Shown here: positions 1 to 11,508 of the stretch, in pieces | Numbering within the stretch: the stretch's first letter is position 1 | Layout: each line of letters opens with the position of its first letter | Source: Camarhynchus parvulus | Lineage: Eukaryota; Chordata; Aves; Passeriformes; Thraupidae | Assembly: GCF_901933205.1 (NCBI RefSeq) | Contig: NC_044573.1 | Coordinates: 25,975,493 to 26,039,492 of the forward strand | Direction: 5' to 3' | Length of the DNA: 64,000 nucleotides | The notes under the pieces: model-generated | What the model was told of the DNA's origin: nothing | Databases searched by the model: none | What the model saw: only the letters and a program-made list of their open reading frames with translations | Position numbers and translations under genes: made by a program

Positions 1-3000
1 GGTGAACAGAATGATACTTTTTAGTAAATACTTTTTTTCCCTCTTTTTTTTTTTTTGCTCGTGTTACCCTTTTGTTCTCCTAATGCTCAAAGAATGTAAG
101 GTCTGCAGTATTAAAGGAAGTAACAAAAATGTGCTAAACACATCAAAAGTAGAAAATCTGTATCTTATTTATGCCACAGAATTCTACACTCTGCATGTCT
201 TATAGCATTTGGAAAGGCCCAGGAATAAGGATCTCTAACAAAATGATAGATGTGGGTCAAGCAGCACTCTGATGTCATGGTGCATATTGCCTCTGTCTCA
301 CTACTAATGAGCTGCCAATAACAGGTCTGTTTTACAGTTCTGCTTGAAGAAGAAAAAAAGGAGTTATAACCTTAGTGGTTTGGACTGATTTGTCAATTTA
401 AACCCTCTTTTCTTCCCTGTCTGAGATATCTACCCACAATTTCTTGCAGACATACGCTCATGTAGTCCACCCAGCCAAAGAGCCTGGAGCAGGAGATGTG
501 CGTGGTCAGCAGCACCCTGGGATGGATGGCAGGCAGAGACACCACTGCTGCTATGGGGAAACCACAGCACAGAGAGAGAGCTCAGTGGCAGGAACAGCGT
601 CTGCTATGGGGAGAGTAGCTCTGTCTAGCATAATGACTCCTCCTCAGCACAGTGCTGTGCCCAAGCCACCAACATGAGTGTGCCTCGTGTGTGCCAGGTG
701 GGAGGAGGAGGTGGAATTCTCCCCACATCCCAGACAGGCAGTGCTTTACACGTGACTTTGATCATCTCCTGCCCAGTATAGCCAAGTATGGAAACAGATG
801 CTCTTGATGAATATAAAGGTATTTCATAGAGCCACAACACTTCATGTAATGTCTTCCTGTGCCAGTCAACATTATCATGTCAGGTTCCACAGCATTGACT
901 TTCATTAACAGAATTAACAATTAAATGCACTTCTTTGTTTTACATTATTTCCTTAACCACCTGTTTCCACTTTTTTCCAAGTTTGCCATAAAGAGAAATA
1001 CCCTAGTTTTTTTCTGTTGACTTTTAAAGTCTCTATTTAACTTCACTCATGCATTCTTCTCTCCAGCAGCAGAAGTGCCACCCTGCGCTGCAACACTATG
1101 GATTATCCTGGAGTAAACAGCATGAGAGCATGACCGTGTCAGCCCTGCCCCTCCCAGAATAAACATCCAACCCTTTCCCATCTTGTCCTGCCCCAGAGCC
1201 TGGCAGGGAAGGTGCTGGAGCCACTGATGCTTCAAGTGGAGGTAACATATCCTGTCTACATCTTCTACATCTGCATTTAGGAAAGCTCTGTAACAAAACA
1301 GACACTGTGCTCATTCACACAAAACTGGGCACTGAGTACTGAGCAGATAAGAGCCCAGCACACTCCAAGAGGTACATTCCATGCCTGAATTGGGGTATTA
1401 TTTATACCTGGATTTTACATTTGTTAATCAGATAAGTCTTCTCTCTCCAGTTCTCCTAGAGAACTGCCACAAACATAGTCTCAAAACCTAGGAAATCCTA
1501 GACTTGCATTTCTGCCTAGAGATCAAAAATGCATATATCAGAGTGGAAGAAAAAAAGACCATAAAAAAGTAGGAAATAACCCATTGCTGAGTTTAGTTTC
1601 TGAGTTGAAATCTATTTGCAAGGGGGCCAATGGGGGAAACAAACTGTCAAAAGATATGCAGAGGACAAAGCTTGAGGGAAAGCTAATGCCAGCTTACCAC
1701 AGAGGATGCTCCCTGGAGGTCAGGAAATGTGCTGTGTGTTTGAGCTCTTCTGAAGCATCCCATCTCACTCCATAAAACTGCCTGCCAGCACTACCCTCCT
1801 CCTTCCCTTGGGTGATGGGCTCAGTTGTCCCTGAGTGCATCCTGTGGTGACAAGAGGTTTGGCTGGTTTTTGGATTTGTTTGGTTTTTTTTTTTTGGTAC
1901 TTTGACATAAAAGGTTTCCAAGAGCTGTTTGAATATTAACTTGAAAGGCTGCTGAAAAGGGGACTGTAGCACAGGATGCTGCAAGGGAGAGCTGCAAAAT
2001 AGAAACTCAGAATCAAAACAAATGCCCCTTCTGTGGGGAATAATCACCTGCAGAAGTTTCATCTTTGTGGACTTTTTAGGGTCTTTAAATTTACAAAATG
2101 GTCTCCTGAGAGTGTGAGACGAAAGACAGATGTACCATGTATCACTAACACAAAATAATTTTTCTGGAATGGAGCAATTTAGTCCATTCCCTGACTTCTT
2201 AGGACCTCTCTGTCTTAACTTTTTCTGAACTATTCCAAATAAACTCCCGTCTAGACAAACATTTTGTTAGTCATCTCTACAATGAAAAGGAACTTTCCTT
2301 TTCTATTTCTTTCCTACATGTATTTCTCTCCTAATATCCTTAGGCGCAAATATCTGCCTGGTTTAGGGATTTACAAATTTTCTATTACTAGTATCTGAAC
2401 TTCTCAAAAAAACTTATGGTGCACATCTGAAGTAGTGAAATCTCATTTCTGTTTTACAGATGAAGAGAAAAAGAAGGTAAAATGAGATTCTATGATTTTC
2501 CCAGATCTTGAAGTCTACAGGAAAGTCTGAGGCTGCACTAGGCTCCTGGACTACCTTTTATCTCTGTCAGCTCAAAAGGGATTTGGAATAGGAGTTATCT
2601 GAGATTTACAGGAAAAACAGCCTCTGTTATCCTAAATTTGTGTTCTCCCTGTGGTATTACAGTCCCTGAGTTCAATCCTTATTCAAGTCACACAAGTGAA
2701 AAGTAAGCCCTGTTTTGAGAGTCATTACAGTAACTCAAAATACACTGAGGTAGAGCGCACCTTTTCATGTACTGACATTCCCTGTTCTATAACTCCACTT
2801 ACCTCTGCCCTATGATGTTATTTTTTTCTTTTTAATGTAATGTCAGAAGCATTATAGAATGAGAAAAACCAGAGAAGAAAAGTTGCAAAGTTTTTCAGAA
2901 CCTCAAAGGAAACACGGTATAATAAAAGGATACTGAGCACAAGCAAATATGCAACACGCACGTGTCTACAGTAATGGGACACCTCAGGATCTAATTCTTC

Positions 3001-6000
3001 AGTCCAAAGAAAAATAATCTGTTTTTTCTTAATGCATTAAGGAGTAAGACACAATAATCACAATAATTCTGAATGTAGAGTAGAAAAATGGGAAGGGTTA
3101 CCATGATAGGTAAAACATTTCCTCTGTCAGCATTCAGAGAAAATGCTACTGAAAATGTGGAGTATTGGGATGCTGATCCACTGCAGGCACCACCCACAAC
3201 TGCCTGTGCCTTCACACAAACCCCAGGTGTACATAAGAGCAGTTGCCCATTCTCACAAGAGGTGTGAACATAGCCAGAACCATCTCAGGCACAGACTTCA
3301 GCCAGAAGAGGTGGATGCCCCACCAACAGAGGATGTGGAAAACACACCAAACCATGGAGAAGTATCTGCATCCTCAGCTTCAGCTTGCGTGTGGTTAAAA
3401 TGATCACTTTGGCCTGCCTCAAGATCCAGGACAGAGATGCCAGCTTCATTATGTTTATCTCTTCAGTGTCTGACAAAATAAATTTAATACCTAAATCCAC
3501 TGTGCCCTACAAACCTTGGAGAATTCCCTAGACAAAACAAGGGGGAGCTCCCACCTTCTGCAATGCATGCAATGCTGCATCTGTAAAATATCTCATCCAG
3601 ATGGATAAAAAAATTAAAAATTGAGACAGCATGAGTGTAAACATATTCCCATAGCACATGAAGTAGGGACAAGTGGACAAGTACTTGACTATATGAGTTT
3701 CACAGCTCACTGGGTGTCATTCCAAAAAGCATCTGTCACCGCCACTGGCAATAAATTTTGAAAACAACTGTACTTTGCTTCTCAGTTTAACAGGATCACA
3801 CAGCTGCCGACAAACCACCTAAGCTGAGAGACCCAGCAAATGTGTGCCTTACTTCTGCAGATCTTGTCCCTGGTTATATTATCAGTGACAGGAGTGACAA
3901 TGTTGCTAGGATGGTGTTAGACAGCACGTTCACACACAGACCTGACTTGTCAAGTCAGTACTTTCTGCCTGAACTTTTACACATTTCTATTAAGAGGAAT
4001 TTTTTCTATTTTTTCATACTAAACATGTCTCACTTGAGGTTTGTAAACTTTTATTTATTTCAGTAATTCCAGAAAAGTAAGTAGAGGATTAGAAAATACA
4101 ATGTGTCTTGCAAGAAAAACAGAAACTGCCTCCATGCTGAGAAGTAGGTAAAGGAGAGATGTTTATAGCAGCTGAAAATCAAAGAGGAGGGGGAGAAGGG
4201 CAAAGACAGAGGCCTTCTATGCCACTGGGAATTTGTCTGCAATACCATTGGGATTTGGTCCTACCTGCATATTACTGTCAGATGTGAGAAACTATTGAAC
4301 TGAGTGCCACATTAATGCATAGCAAGACAGAATCCCATAACATAAATAATGAAAATTTTAAAAGAAAAAGGATGGGGAAAGAGACAAGACACACAGAGGT
4401 AGGTTAATTAGCTTGAGTTCAGTAGTCAGAAAAAAAAGCCACATTTCTATTCTCCAGCATTCAATCTTCTGAAATAGGTCATTCTCCTATACAGGCCTGT
4501 TTGAGGGCTACCACTGAACTGTGCTGAGGAGCTGTCCCTTAGCCAGAGATAAAGGAAAAAATTAGAATTTAACCATGGACAAAATTACTGATTTAAGCTG
4601 TTTAAATCTACTATAAAAACATAATACAAAACTTTTATATTAATTTAAATAGCACCTGAGTTTATCCTTACCAGTGTACCTGCAAAATTATTGCTAAGAA
4701 AAAAAGCAAGATAGGTCACTGTTTTTCATAAGAAAATACTTTTAATTAAATCTGAACATTTTTATCCTGAAGACACACTGTCTCCTCAGAAATGGAGTGT
4801 TGTTTTTCCTTTCACCTGCTTTGGCTGACAACACCCAGGGCTGCTGGACAAGGAGTGGGCATAGGCAGTAACCTCAGCGTAGGTTTGTCCAAAACAGAAG
4901 GGACAATCCAGGCAAGGCTCCTATGGTCCTGTTAACCCATGTATGCCTTTAACTGTCCAACACCCTAATCTATTTTTGCAGTGCTCAGCTCTGGGATGTT
5001 TTGGCTCTGAATGTACAGAGACCTACTTTGATGCCTGTGAGTGGGAAGAAAGAAAGGAATTGAGGAGGCAAATGCAGCAATGTGATGGCTTGGGTTGATT
5101 CCTACTCAACAGCCCACATTTTCTTGTTGCAAACACTGCTGGTAGGTGACATAGTTAAGGGCTGGGTTGTGGCAGCCCAAGGGCTGTGAAACTGCCCACA
5201 CACTTGCACACACCTCTGTTTAAAAGATCTGGTTCTGGTGATAATGTTTCTTCTCTTACCCACAGTGTATTCTGGTTTGATCTTGATTTTGGGCCCAGCT
5301 CAATCACCTGCTTGAGTGTATCTTCCCAACCACTGTTGTAATAACATCTGTTTCTACCCTACAAATAGGAAAAATATAAAACTTGAATCATCTTTCTACC
5401 CTATGAGTCAGAGATACATCTCTTTTTAATACAGAACAGAAAATATACTTGGCTTTGTTCATCACTCTTCTAGGCTGTGAGGCATTATTGCTCGTTTAAT
5501 ATATGTGTATGCTAAGATTAAATCATATATTGGAAATCACAAAGTTTTTTTCTTCCTAGCAGCTGTATAGCAAGTTAACACTTCAGTTTTCCTGAGAGAC
5601 TGTCTGCATATATTAGTGGTGTTTGGCTAAATTGTGACAGAAAAACTGGGTTAAAAAAGAATAACCTCTGCAGAAATGAAAACAATGTTTGCAATAATTG
5701 CCTAATGATGTTATTTTCTGCTTCTGTGCTAGGAATTGTAGCTTGGATTATACAAATGCTTTACAGGGGGGTAGTAAATTGTCCTTCTCTCTATGGATTT
5801 ACAATATCAATCTTGGTAATTTGTTAGTTACAGTGTATGTAATGTGATATTGTTGCTCATGTTACACAAGAGGATTACACGGCTTACTAAATAAAGCAGT
5901 GGTCTTTCCATTAGGGACCGTACTTCCTTCCAGACTGATGCCAAGACAAGTGAAATTAGATTGTTGATCTCAGCCTAGGACCATCTCTGGTGAATACAGA

Positions 6001-6539
6001 CTGAGATTCCCAAACAACCAAATGCACAGAGCCAATCACTCATCCCTCTCATCTTGCTCCTAACACCTGGATTCCAGATTGTTACATTTTGTATTCATCA
6101 GCTGTTGAAACACATTGATGTGTGGTTTTCCAGTGCAAGATTTACCTTGTCTCAGATTTGTACCTATGCTCCTGTTAGCTTATTAGAGGCCCATGAAATT
6201 CAGATTGTATAAGGGCACATTCCACTAGTCTGTTTGACAGGCTTCAAGTTTGAAAATCCATCCCTATTTCATCTCTGACTTTCAAGATAAGAAGAAGATC
6301 CTGTTATTACTGTGTTGGATGTTGATGCAAATCAATGAATAAACAGGAGAAAGAGCTACAAAAATCTGCAGTTTTGTTTGAGTCAAACTTTATTCCTTAC
6401 AACACTTTTGCTCTTAAAGGCTTTTCTGTGATATTCTGCTGCTCAGCCTAAAATGTTTGATTATTAATTTCCCTTCTCACAGATTAAATCCTTTTCCTCT
6501 GTCCATAAAGTTTGTCCTTTTTTATTATTTTCACTTCTC
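1..6539. other. Noncoding AT-rich DNA, no gene seen
   Basis: All six frames are broken by frequent stops; the longest open stretch is about 120 codons (minus strand, 1694-2062) and has neither recognisable domain composition nor a good pair of splice sites. The segment contains short homopolymers, including a 13-T run at 44-56 and a 12-T run at 1884-1895. I see no tandem array, transposable element or RNA gene that I can support. It is most simply read as intron or intergenic sequence of a bird genome. Confidence 0.6.
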
Positions 6540-6700
6540 TGTCTATAGTTGTCTTATCTCTCCTCCTTGTGATTAATTGCAATACTGTTTCCTGAGCTCT
6601 GGGTAGCATTTCAATGTATTTGAGGTGGAGTGGGTCCTACAATCGAACACAATATCCCAGACATAGCTGATTGAAAGAGAATGGCATCTTAAACACCTAG
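6540..6700 (-). mobile_element. Possible very old CR1 3'-region fragment
   Basis: Read on the plus strand, the block around 6625-6700 (a 'gggtcc...gaacacaatatcccagac' run followed by an AG-rich stretch) resembles the antisense of the part of avian CR1 elements where the sense strand encodes the end of the ORF2 region and 3' UTR. The match is from memory of the family pattern and is heavily diverged, so the boundaries are guesses. It could equally be unique sequence. If real, it has the same orientation as the two clear CR1 copies in this window. Confidence 0.22.
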
Positions 6701-7528
6701 AATAAAATTGTTAATGCTTATTTTATTATTTTCCTCATTCTAAAGCTTTTGAATAAATTTTGTATTGATTAAAAGTGTGGCACTGACTGCTTTAAACCTG
6801 CCAGTCTCTGTTTATCTGCATAAAAAGTAAAGCTCAGCATTGCTCTATCAGCCTAGATCAGCCCACAGGGACTTTATCTGTGGCTGAAAGACTTGTATTT
6901 GAGTGAAGTCAGCCTAGAAATGGACCCCTTAGCACTGGTGCCTTTTGATAACTCTCAAGCATCTACCAATCCTTTGCATAGCAAACTCAGTGAGGAAATT
7001 AATAGTGCTCAGATTTTTCAAAAATTCTTAGGTACTGAAAGACATGGGGCACATTTAGAGCAGGCTGACCTTAAGGTCATTCTAAATCACAAACCCGCCA
7101 CTTGTTTCTACAGCCAGCCTCTTCCTCTGACTCCCAGCCCTAAGCCTGCATAAGCCCAAGACCCTGGTGTGGTCCCTGTGCTGAGGCCAAGCCCACCCCT
7201 GCTTCTGTATCCTCTCCTCCCACTGTGGTGTGGGACATCCAAGCACTGGAAGCACTTTACTACCAGTCCCACAAAATCCCTTTTCCCAATTTAGGACTCA
7301 CCCCTTCTTTACCTCCTGGAAGCTTTTTGTGGGCCAAACCTGGAAAGGCAGATCAACAGCCCATTCCCCACTTCAGCAGCTTTGCTTGCCACAGACTGCT
7401 GGAGGACACTCCTTGGTGAAAAGTCTAATAACAAATGGGGCCTAAAACCAAACAATAGACATTTTGGATGTGATTTGTTGCATTCATTTAAAAACAAAAC
7501 TCAGCTCCATTCTGCACAGCCTTTTTAA

Positions 7529-7574
7529 GTTCATACATATTTCTGGGGAATACTCCCCAGAAATATGTATGAAC
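7529..7574. repeat. Perfect inverted repeat: 21-bp arms, 4-nt loop
   Basis: The left arm (7529-7549) and right arm (7554-7574) are exact reverse complements, separated by the four bases ATAC (7550-7553). Pairing stops cleanly at both ends, since 7528 and 7575 are both A and 7550/7553 do not pair. As RNA or single-stranded DNA this would fold into a 46-nt hairpin. It is too short and its loop too small for a typical Drosha-processed pre-miRNA. A likely origin is a single template-switch event during replication, which turns a near-palindrome into a perfect one. No coding frame depends on it. Confidence 0.95.
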
Positions 7575-7578
7575 ATAT

Positions 7579-7600
7579 GGTTGTGCTCCATGGCACAACC
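7579..7600. repeat. Second small hairpin, 8-bp arms
   Basis: Only four bases after the 46-nt hairpin, GGTTGTGC (7579-7586) is the reverse complement of GCACAACC (7593-7600), with a 6-nt loop TCCATG. Two perfect inverted repeats lie side by side within 72 bp. A downstream AAAC/AAAT-rich tract (7601-7627) makes the neighbourhood low in complexity. Confidence 0.85.
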
Positions 7601-10535
7601 AAAACAGTAAACAAACAAATAAATAACACACAGCCCCAGATATCTTCAGGCTCTACTGAGAGAGGCACAAGAGTACCACTTGCTTGAATAAGTGAGCTTC
7701 TTAGATGAGACTGCTGAATTATTGGGAATAGAGCTGTGACTGTCTATTTGTTTTAAGTGGACAATAATGTCTGTTAATCACTAACTTCTGGTTACCACTG
7801 ACCAAGACTACTTGAACAAATAACCTGGAGGTCCAAGTATCTGCATTCCATTACCAAGCTCCAAAAGCCACTTAATCACTTCACCACGAGCACTGCAGCT
7901 GCCTTGCAATGTGGCACAGACGGATCTAATGAGCAGTTTCAACAGCCTTGGTTTGGCTTTGTGCTTTGCAAAAACAAAGGCATGACAATGGGCAAGAGAT
8001 GGGCAATTTGTGAATGCTTTCTGCATTTTTTTTGTGGCTGCTAAAAGAGAATGAGGATTTTCAGTAGCTGAGATCAGTGGGAGCAATACCAGCCCACTGG
8101 GCAGAGGCAGTGCGAGGCTGGGCTGGGGCTCAAGGTCTGTGCTGGTTCATTGTGGCTGCTGTCACCAGATCATCCCTCCCTATGGGCCACAAGGGACAGA
8201 GGCCTGCATCTGGAAGGGAGCTGAGGAGCAGCTGGAGATCTGAGATTACAAAACACCATTCCATGCCAAAGGAGAAGGATGCGGTCCTAGTGCTCTTCCA
8301 CTTCCCTCCTGTCCCCACCTGGAGATTGTCTCCAGAAAGGGGCAGACCCAGCACAGGGCCAGCAACCATGGGTGGCTGCTCTGAGGGGCTCCTGGAGGGA
8401 GCTTCATCTGTGCCATGCTGAGTCCCACTGAACCCGTCAGCCAGCAGTCACAGCTCAGAGCTAGCAGAGGTAAACCCCTCTCAGACACCACTGAGTGTCT
8501 TTTGGGGATCCCCAAATAAAACAAATGTCAGGGAGACATGGGGCAGGAACCCACTCCCCAGAAATGTCAGCTGGGGTCTGACAGGAGCAATTTCCCACAG
8601 TTTATTGCAGACAGAGACCCCACATGCCTGTGTCAGATAGCAGAAAGAGGAGGAGCAAGGTCATCCTGTCATCCTCCTAAAATCAGTTCTGCAAAAGGAT
8701 TATTGCTTTACGCAGAAGAGATGTGGGAGGGAGAGTGACAGAGCTCGGGAGTTCTGCTCTTTGAGGTTTTACAAGGGAGCAACGAGCCGGTGTAATTACT
8801 GGGCTGAAGCTCACTACAGAACTTATAAATTCTTTGTCAGCGCAGTTGACTCCATTCCCAGATTCTTAACTCTAGTTCAGTCTTTCCCCTCCATTCACAG
8901 GTACAAATGCCTCTGGCTTTGTGGAAGTGACTAGAACAGAACTGACTTGCTACTTTTTACCCTAAGAAACTGTTGGTAGCCTACAGGTAGAAATCAAAAG
9001 CATGTCAGTTGAGATTTGGGTAAAGAAGAACTTGTACAGCATTAAGGAGGTTTAAGCGCTCAGATCTGCAAATTAGCCTGGTCTTTGTATTTTTCTTGCT
9101 TTACCAAAAAATCTAGGGTGAAACTTGCCATTCTGTGTTATTTCACCATCAATTACATTTACAAACGAGGCTTTGGGCACACACCTCCAGGGTTTTTTTC
9201 AAATGGTTTCAAAAGTATGTGCAAAGAATGAGAGAGCAGGTAGTGACCATTTAGAAATCCTTAATAACAAACAGTGTTAAGAAAGTCAGTTTAAATTAGT
9301 TGATACAGCACAAAAAATATGCCAGATTTTTTCCTGTGGTGTTTTGGTGATTAATATCTCAGGAGAGGAAACATATGTTACAGTCCAGCCAGTATCATTT
9401 AAATAATGCTATGGTATTATCTTGACAATTAATGTTCAAGAAAGCTTACTTACTGTGAATTTATCTACAACTTTGGGTTTTGATAATTGCTTAGTGAAAA
9501 CTTCTGCACTATGAGATTGGGTTCCATTTTCAAACAAACTGCTGCTCATAATCAAATACAAATTATTACACATGACTTGACAGAAGTTCTCTGTGCATTC
9601 CACCAGGATATAAAAAAGGTGATGTCTCCAAGATGGCAAAAATGTTTCTAATAGAGACAAAAAAATATGTCCAAAGGCTCTTTTTTGAGCACCACAGAAA
9701 ATGAAGCTGCCAAGGCTAGGCAAGTGGGATGGAAAAATCTTTCCCTCCAACACACTTTCTCCTAAAGGCATCAGGAATCATTTTAGTCCATGTATCTCAG
9801 GAGACTGACACAAAGTCCCTTTGAATAAAGTGGGGGATTTTTATTAATATCAGCAGGCGTTTGTTGGGGAGCCAAAAGCCTGTGTGAATTAAATCAGTGA
9901 GTCAGAAGTGGAAGAAGATGGAGCCAGGCCCAGACTGGACTTTGGGAAGCAACAGAGTATGTTTCAGTCAAAGCAATGAAGGCCAGAGCCCCAGCTTCAG
10001 TATCTCCCCCTCTGTAATCCCTTTGTAGGCTGCTGCAGGTGGACATACTAAGGGACTCAGCTGCTAGGGGTGAAAATAGAAGTTCTCCCATTCTAAAAAA
10101 ACAACTACCAGCCACTCCTGTTTCCCAAACCAGGAGCTACATCAGTGGTTTTCCAGGCTTTGCCATGCTTTATAGATTCAAGTAAAGGCAAAGATGTCTG
10201 GAGTCCCAAGAGGGACAATTTTCATGTCACAGGCAGTATCTTATGCTCTATTTCCAGCTAAAACACTCACAAATACTGATTTCTTTCCAATTTTCCAGAG
10301 GGAGCACAAGGAAGCATGCCATAGCAACATAATCCTTCATAAAATTAGGCCAATAATAATATTTTTAAAAGTTTTGTCAATGGTTTGTTCATATCTCCTG
10401 CAGAAAAAGACAGAGAATGACATATCCCTTATGTCAAAGCCCCCAACAGCAATAAAATCAGCATGAAATACAGGTTGTTTTTAAGGGGGTGTTTTATCAG
10501 CCTTCTTCCCTCTGCCTATTTTCCCAGGAGATTAC

Positions 10536-10557
10536 AAAAAAAAAAAAAAAAAAAAAA
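10536..10557 (+). repeat. A-run of 22 bases
   Basis: An uninterrupted run of 22 A. A poly(A) this long could be the tail of a retrocopy, but the upstream 300 bases show no CR1 or recognisable gene copy, no AATAAA closely preceding the run, and no obvious flanking target-site duplication. Read as a mononucleotide repeat. Confidence 0.85.
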
Positions 10558-11470
10558 GCACAAAGACGTAGAATGAGTGGAGCTGAGGAGAAAAAAAGCA
10601 GATCTCCAAGGTATTGGCCATCCCAGCCCTCTGCTCCATGACAGCTCCCACGTTGCCAGGTGAGGCGGTGGGTTCCTCATTGCTCCCCAGCCTGCCTGAC
10701 ATACACATCCAAACACATCAGAGGATTTGGTGGGATGCCATCTCTTGTGTTTGCATGGGACAGGCTGGACCAGGAAGCTCAGCACAAGACAGGAGGTTGA
10801 ATGCTACCTTCCTGGAGCATGGCGCTGTTCACTCACCCCTCCACTATGGAAAGGTAACCAATTCCTGGGAGTCTGCAAGCTCCAAAAGGCAAAGGCTCCC
10901 TTTGTCAGAGAGTCAGAGAGACTTCTTTTCTTGACACCATGGAGAAACCAGGTGTAATGATATCATCCTGTATAACTGCTATAATAGATGAAACTCAAAA
11001 GGCAAACCCAGTTTACTGGTTGCAGGTGCTCTGAAAAGACTTTGGAGCTTTAAGCCACTCTCAAAAATTACTACTGAATTTTTGAAGCGGGGTTATTTTC
11101 AGAAACGTAAGTCAAACACACTTGACTAGACGGAGGTAGCAATATAAAATGCATCCTCATTTACATTAGAAAGTAAGTGCTTTCCATAGTGGAAAAATTA
11201 AGGAAGTGAAATGTATTGTGTAAAATTACACTTGATTAGGTGAGACAGATCTTTACACTTGCCAACTTTTACATTTTACTCCTGAGATATCCATCTTTAC
11301 TAGTAACATATTTTATGGGTTTATTAAAAACATCATGTTGTCTTATCCTACTTAACTGCAAATAATTCAAACAGAATGTTGGAAGATTTCCCCTGCAGCT
11401 TGTAAGAAAAAAATGATACCTTTCCAAAACTGTTGTTTTAGAAAAAATCCTAAATATTTCAGAAACTAAA

Positions 11471-11508
11471 ATAGTCAAGTAAACTATAGTCAAGTTTCTA
11501 TAGTCAAG
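11471..11508 (+). repeat. Threefold short tandem duplication, 14-15 bp period
   Basis: The 9-mer ATAGTCAAG occurs at 11471, 11486 and 11500, at spacings of 15 and 14 bases, with partly matching bases between. This is a small local triplication, probably from replication slippage. Confidence 0.75.
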
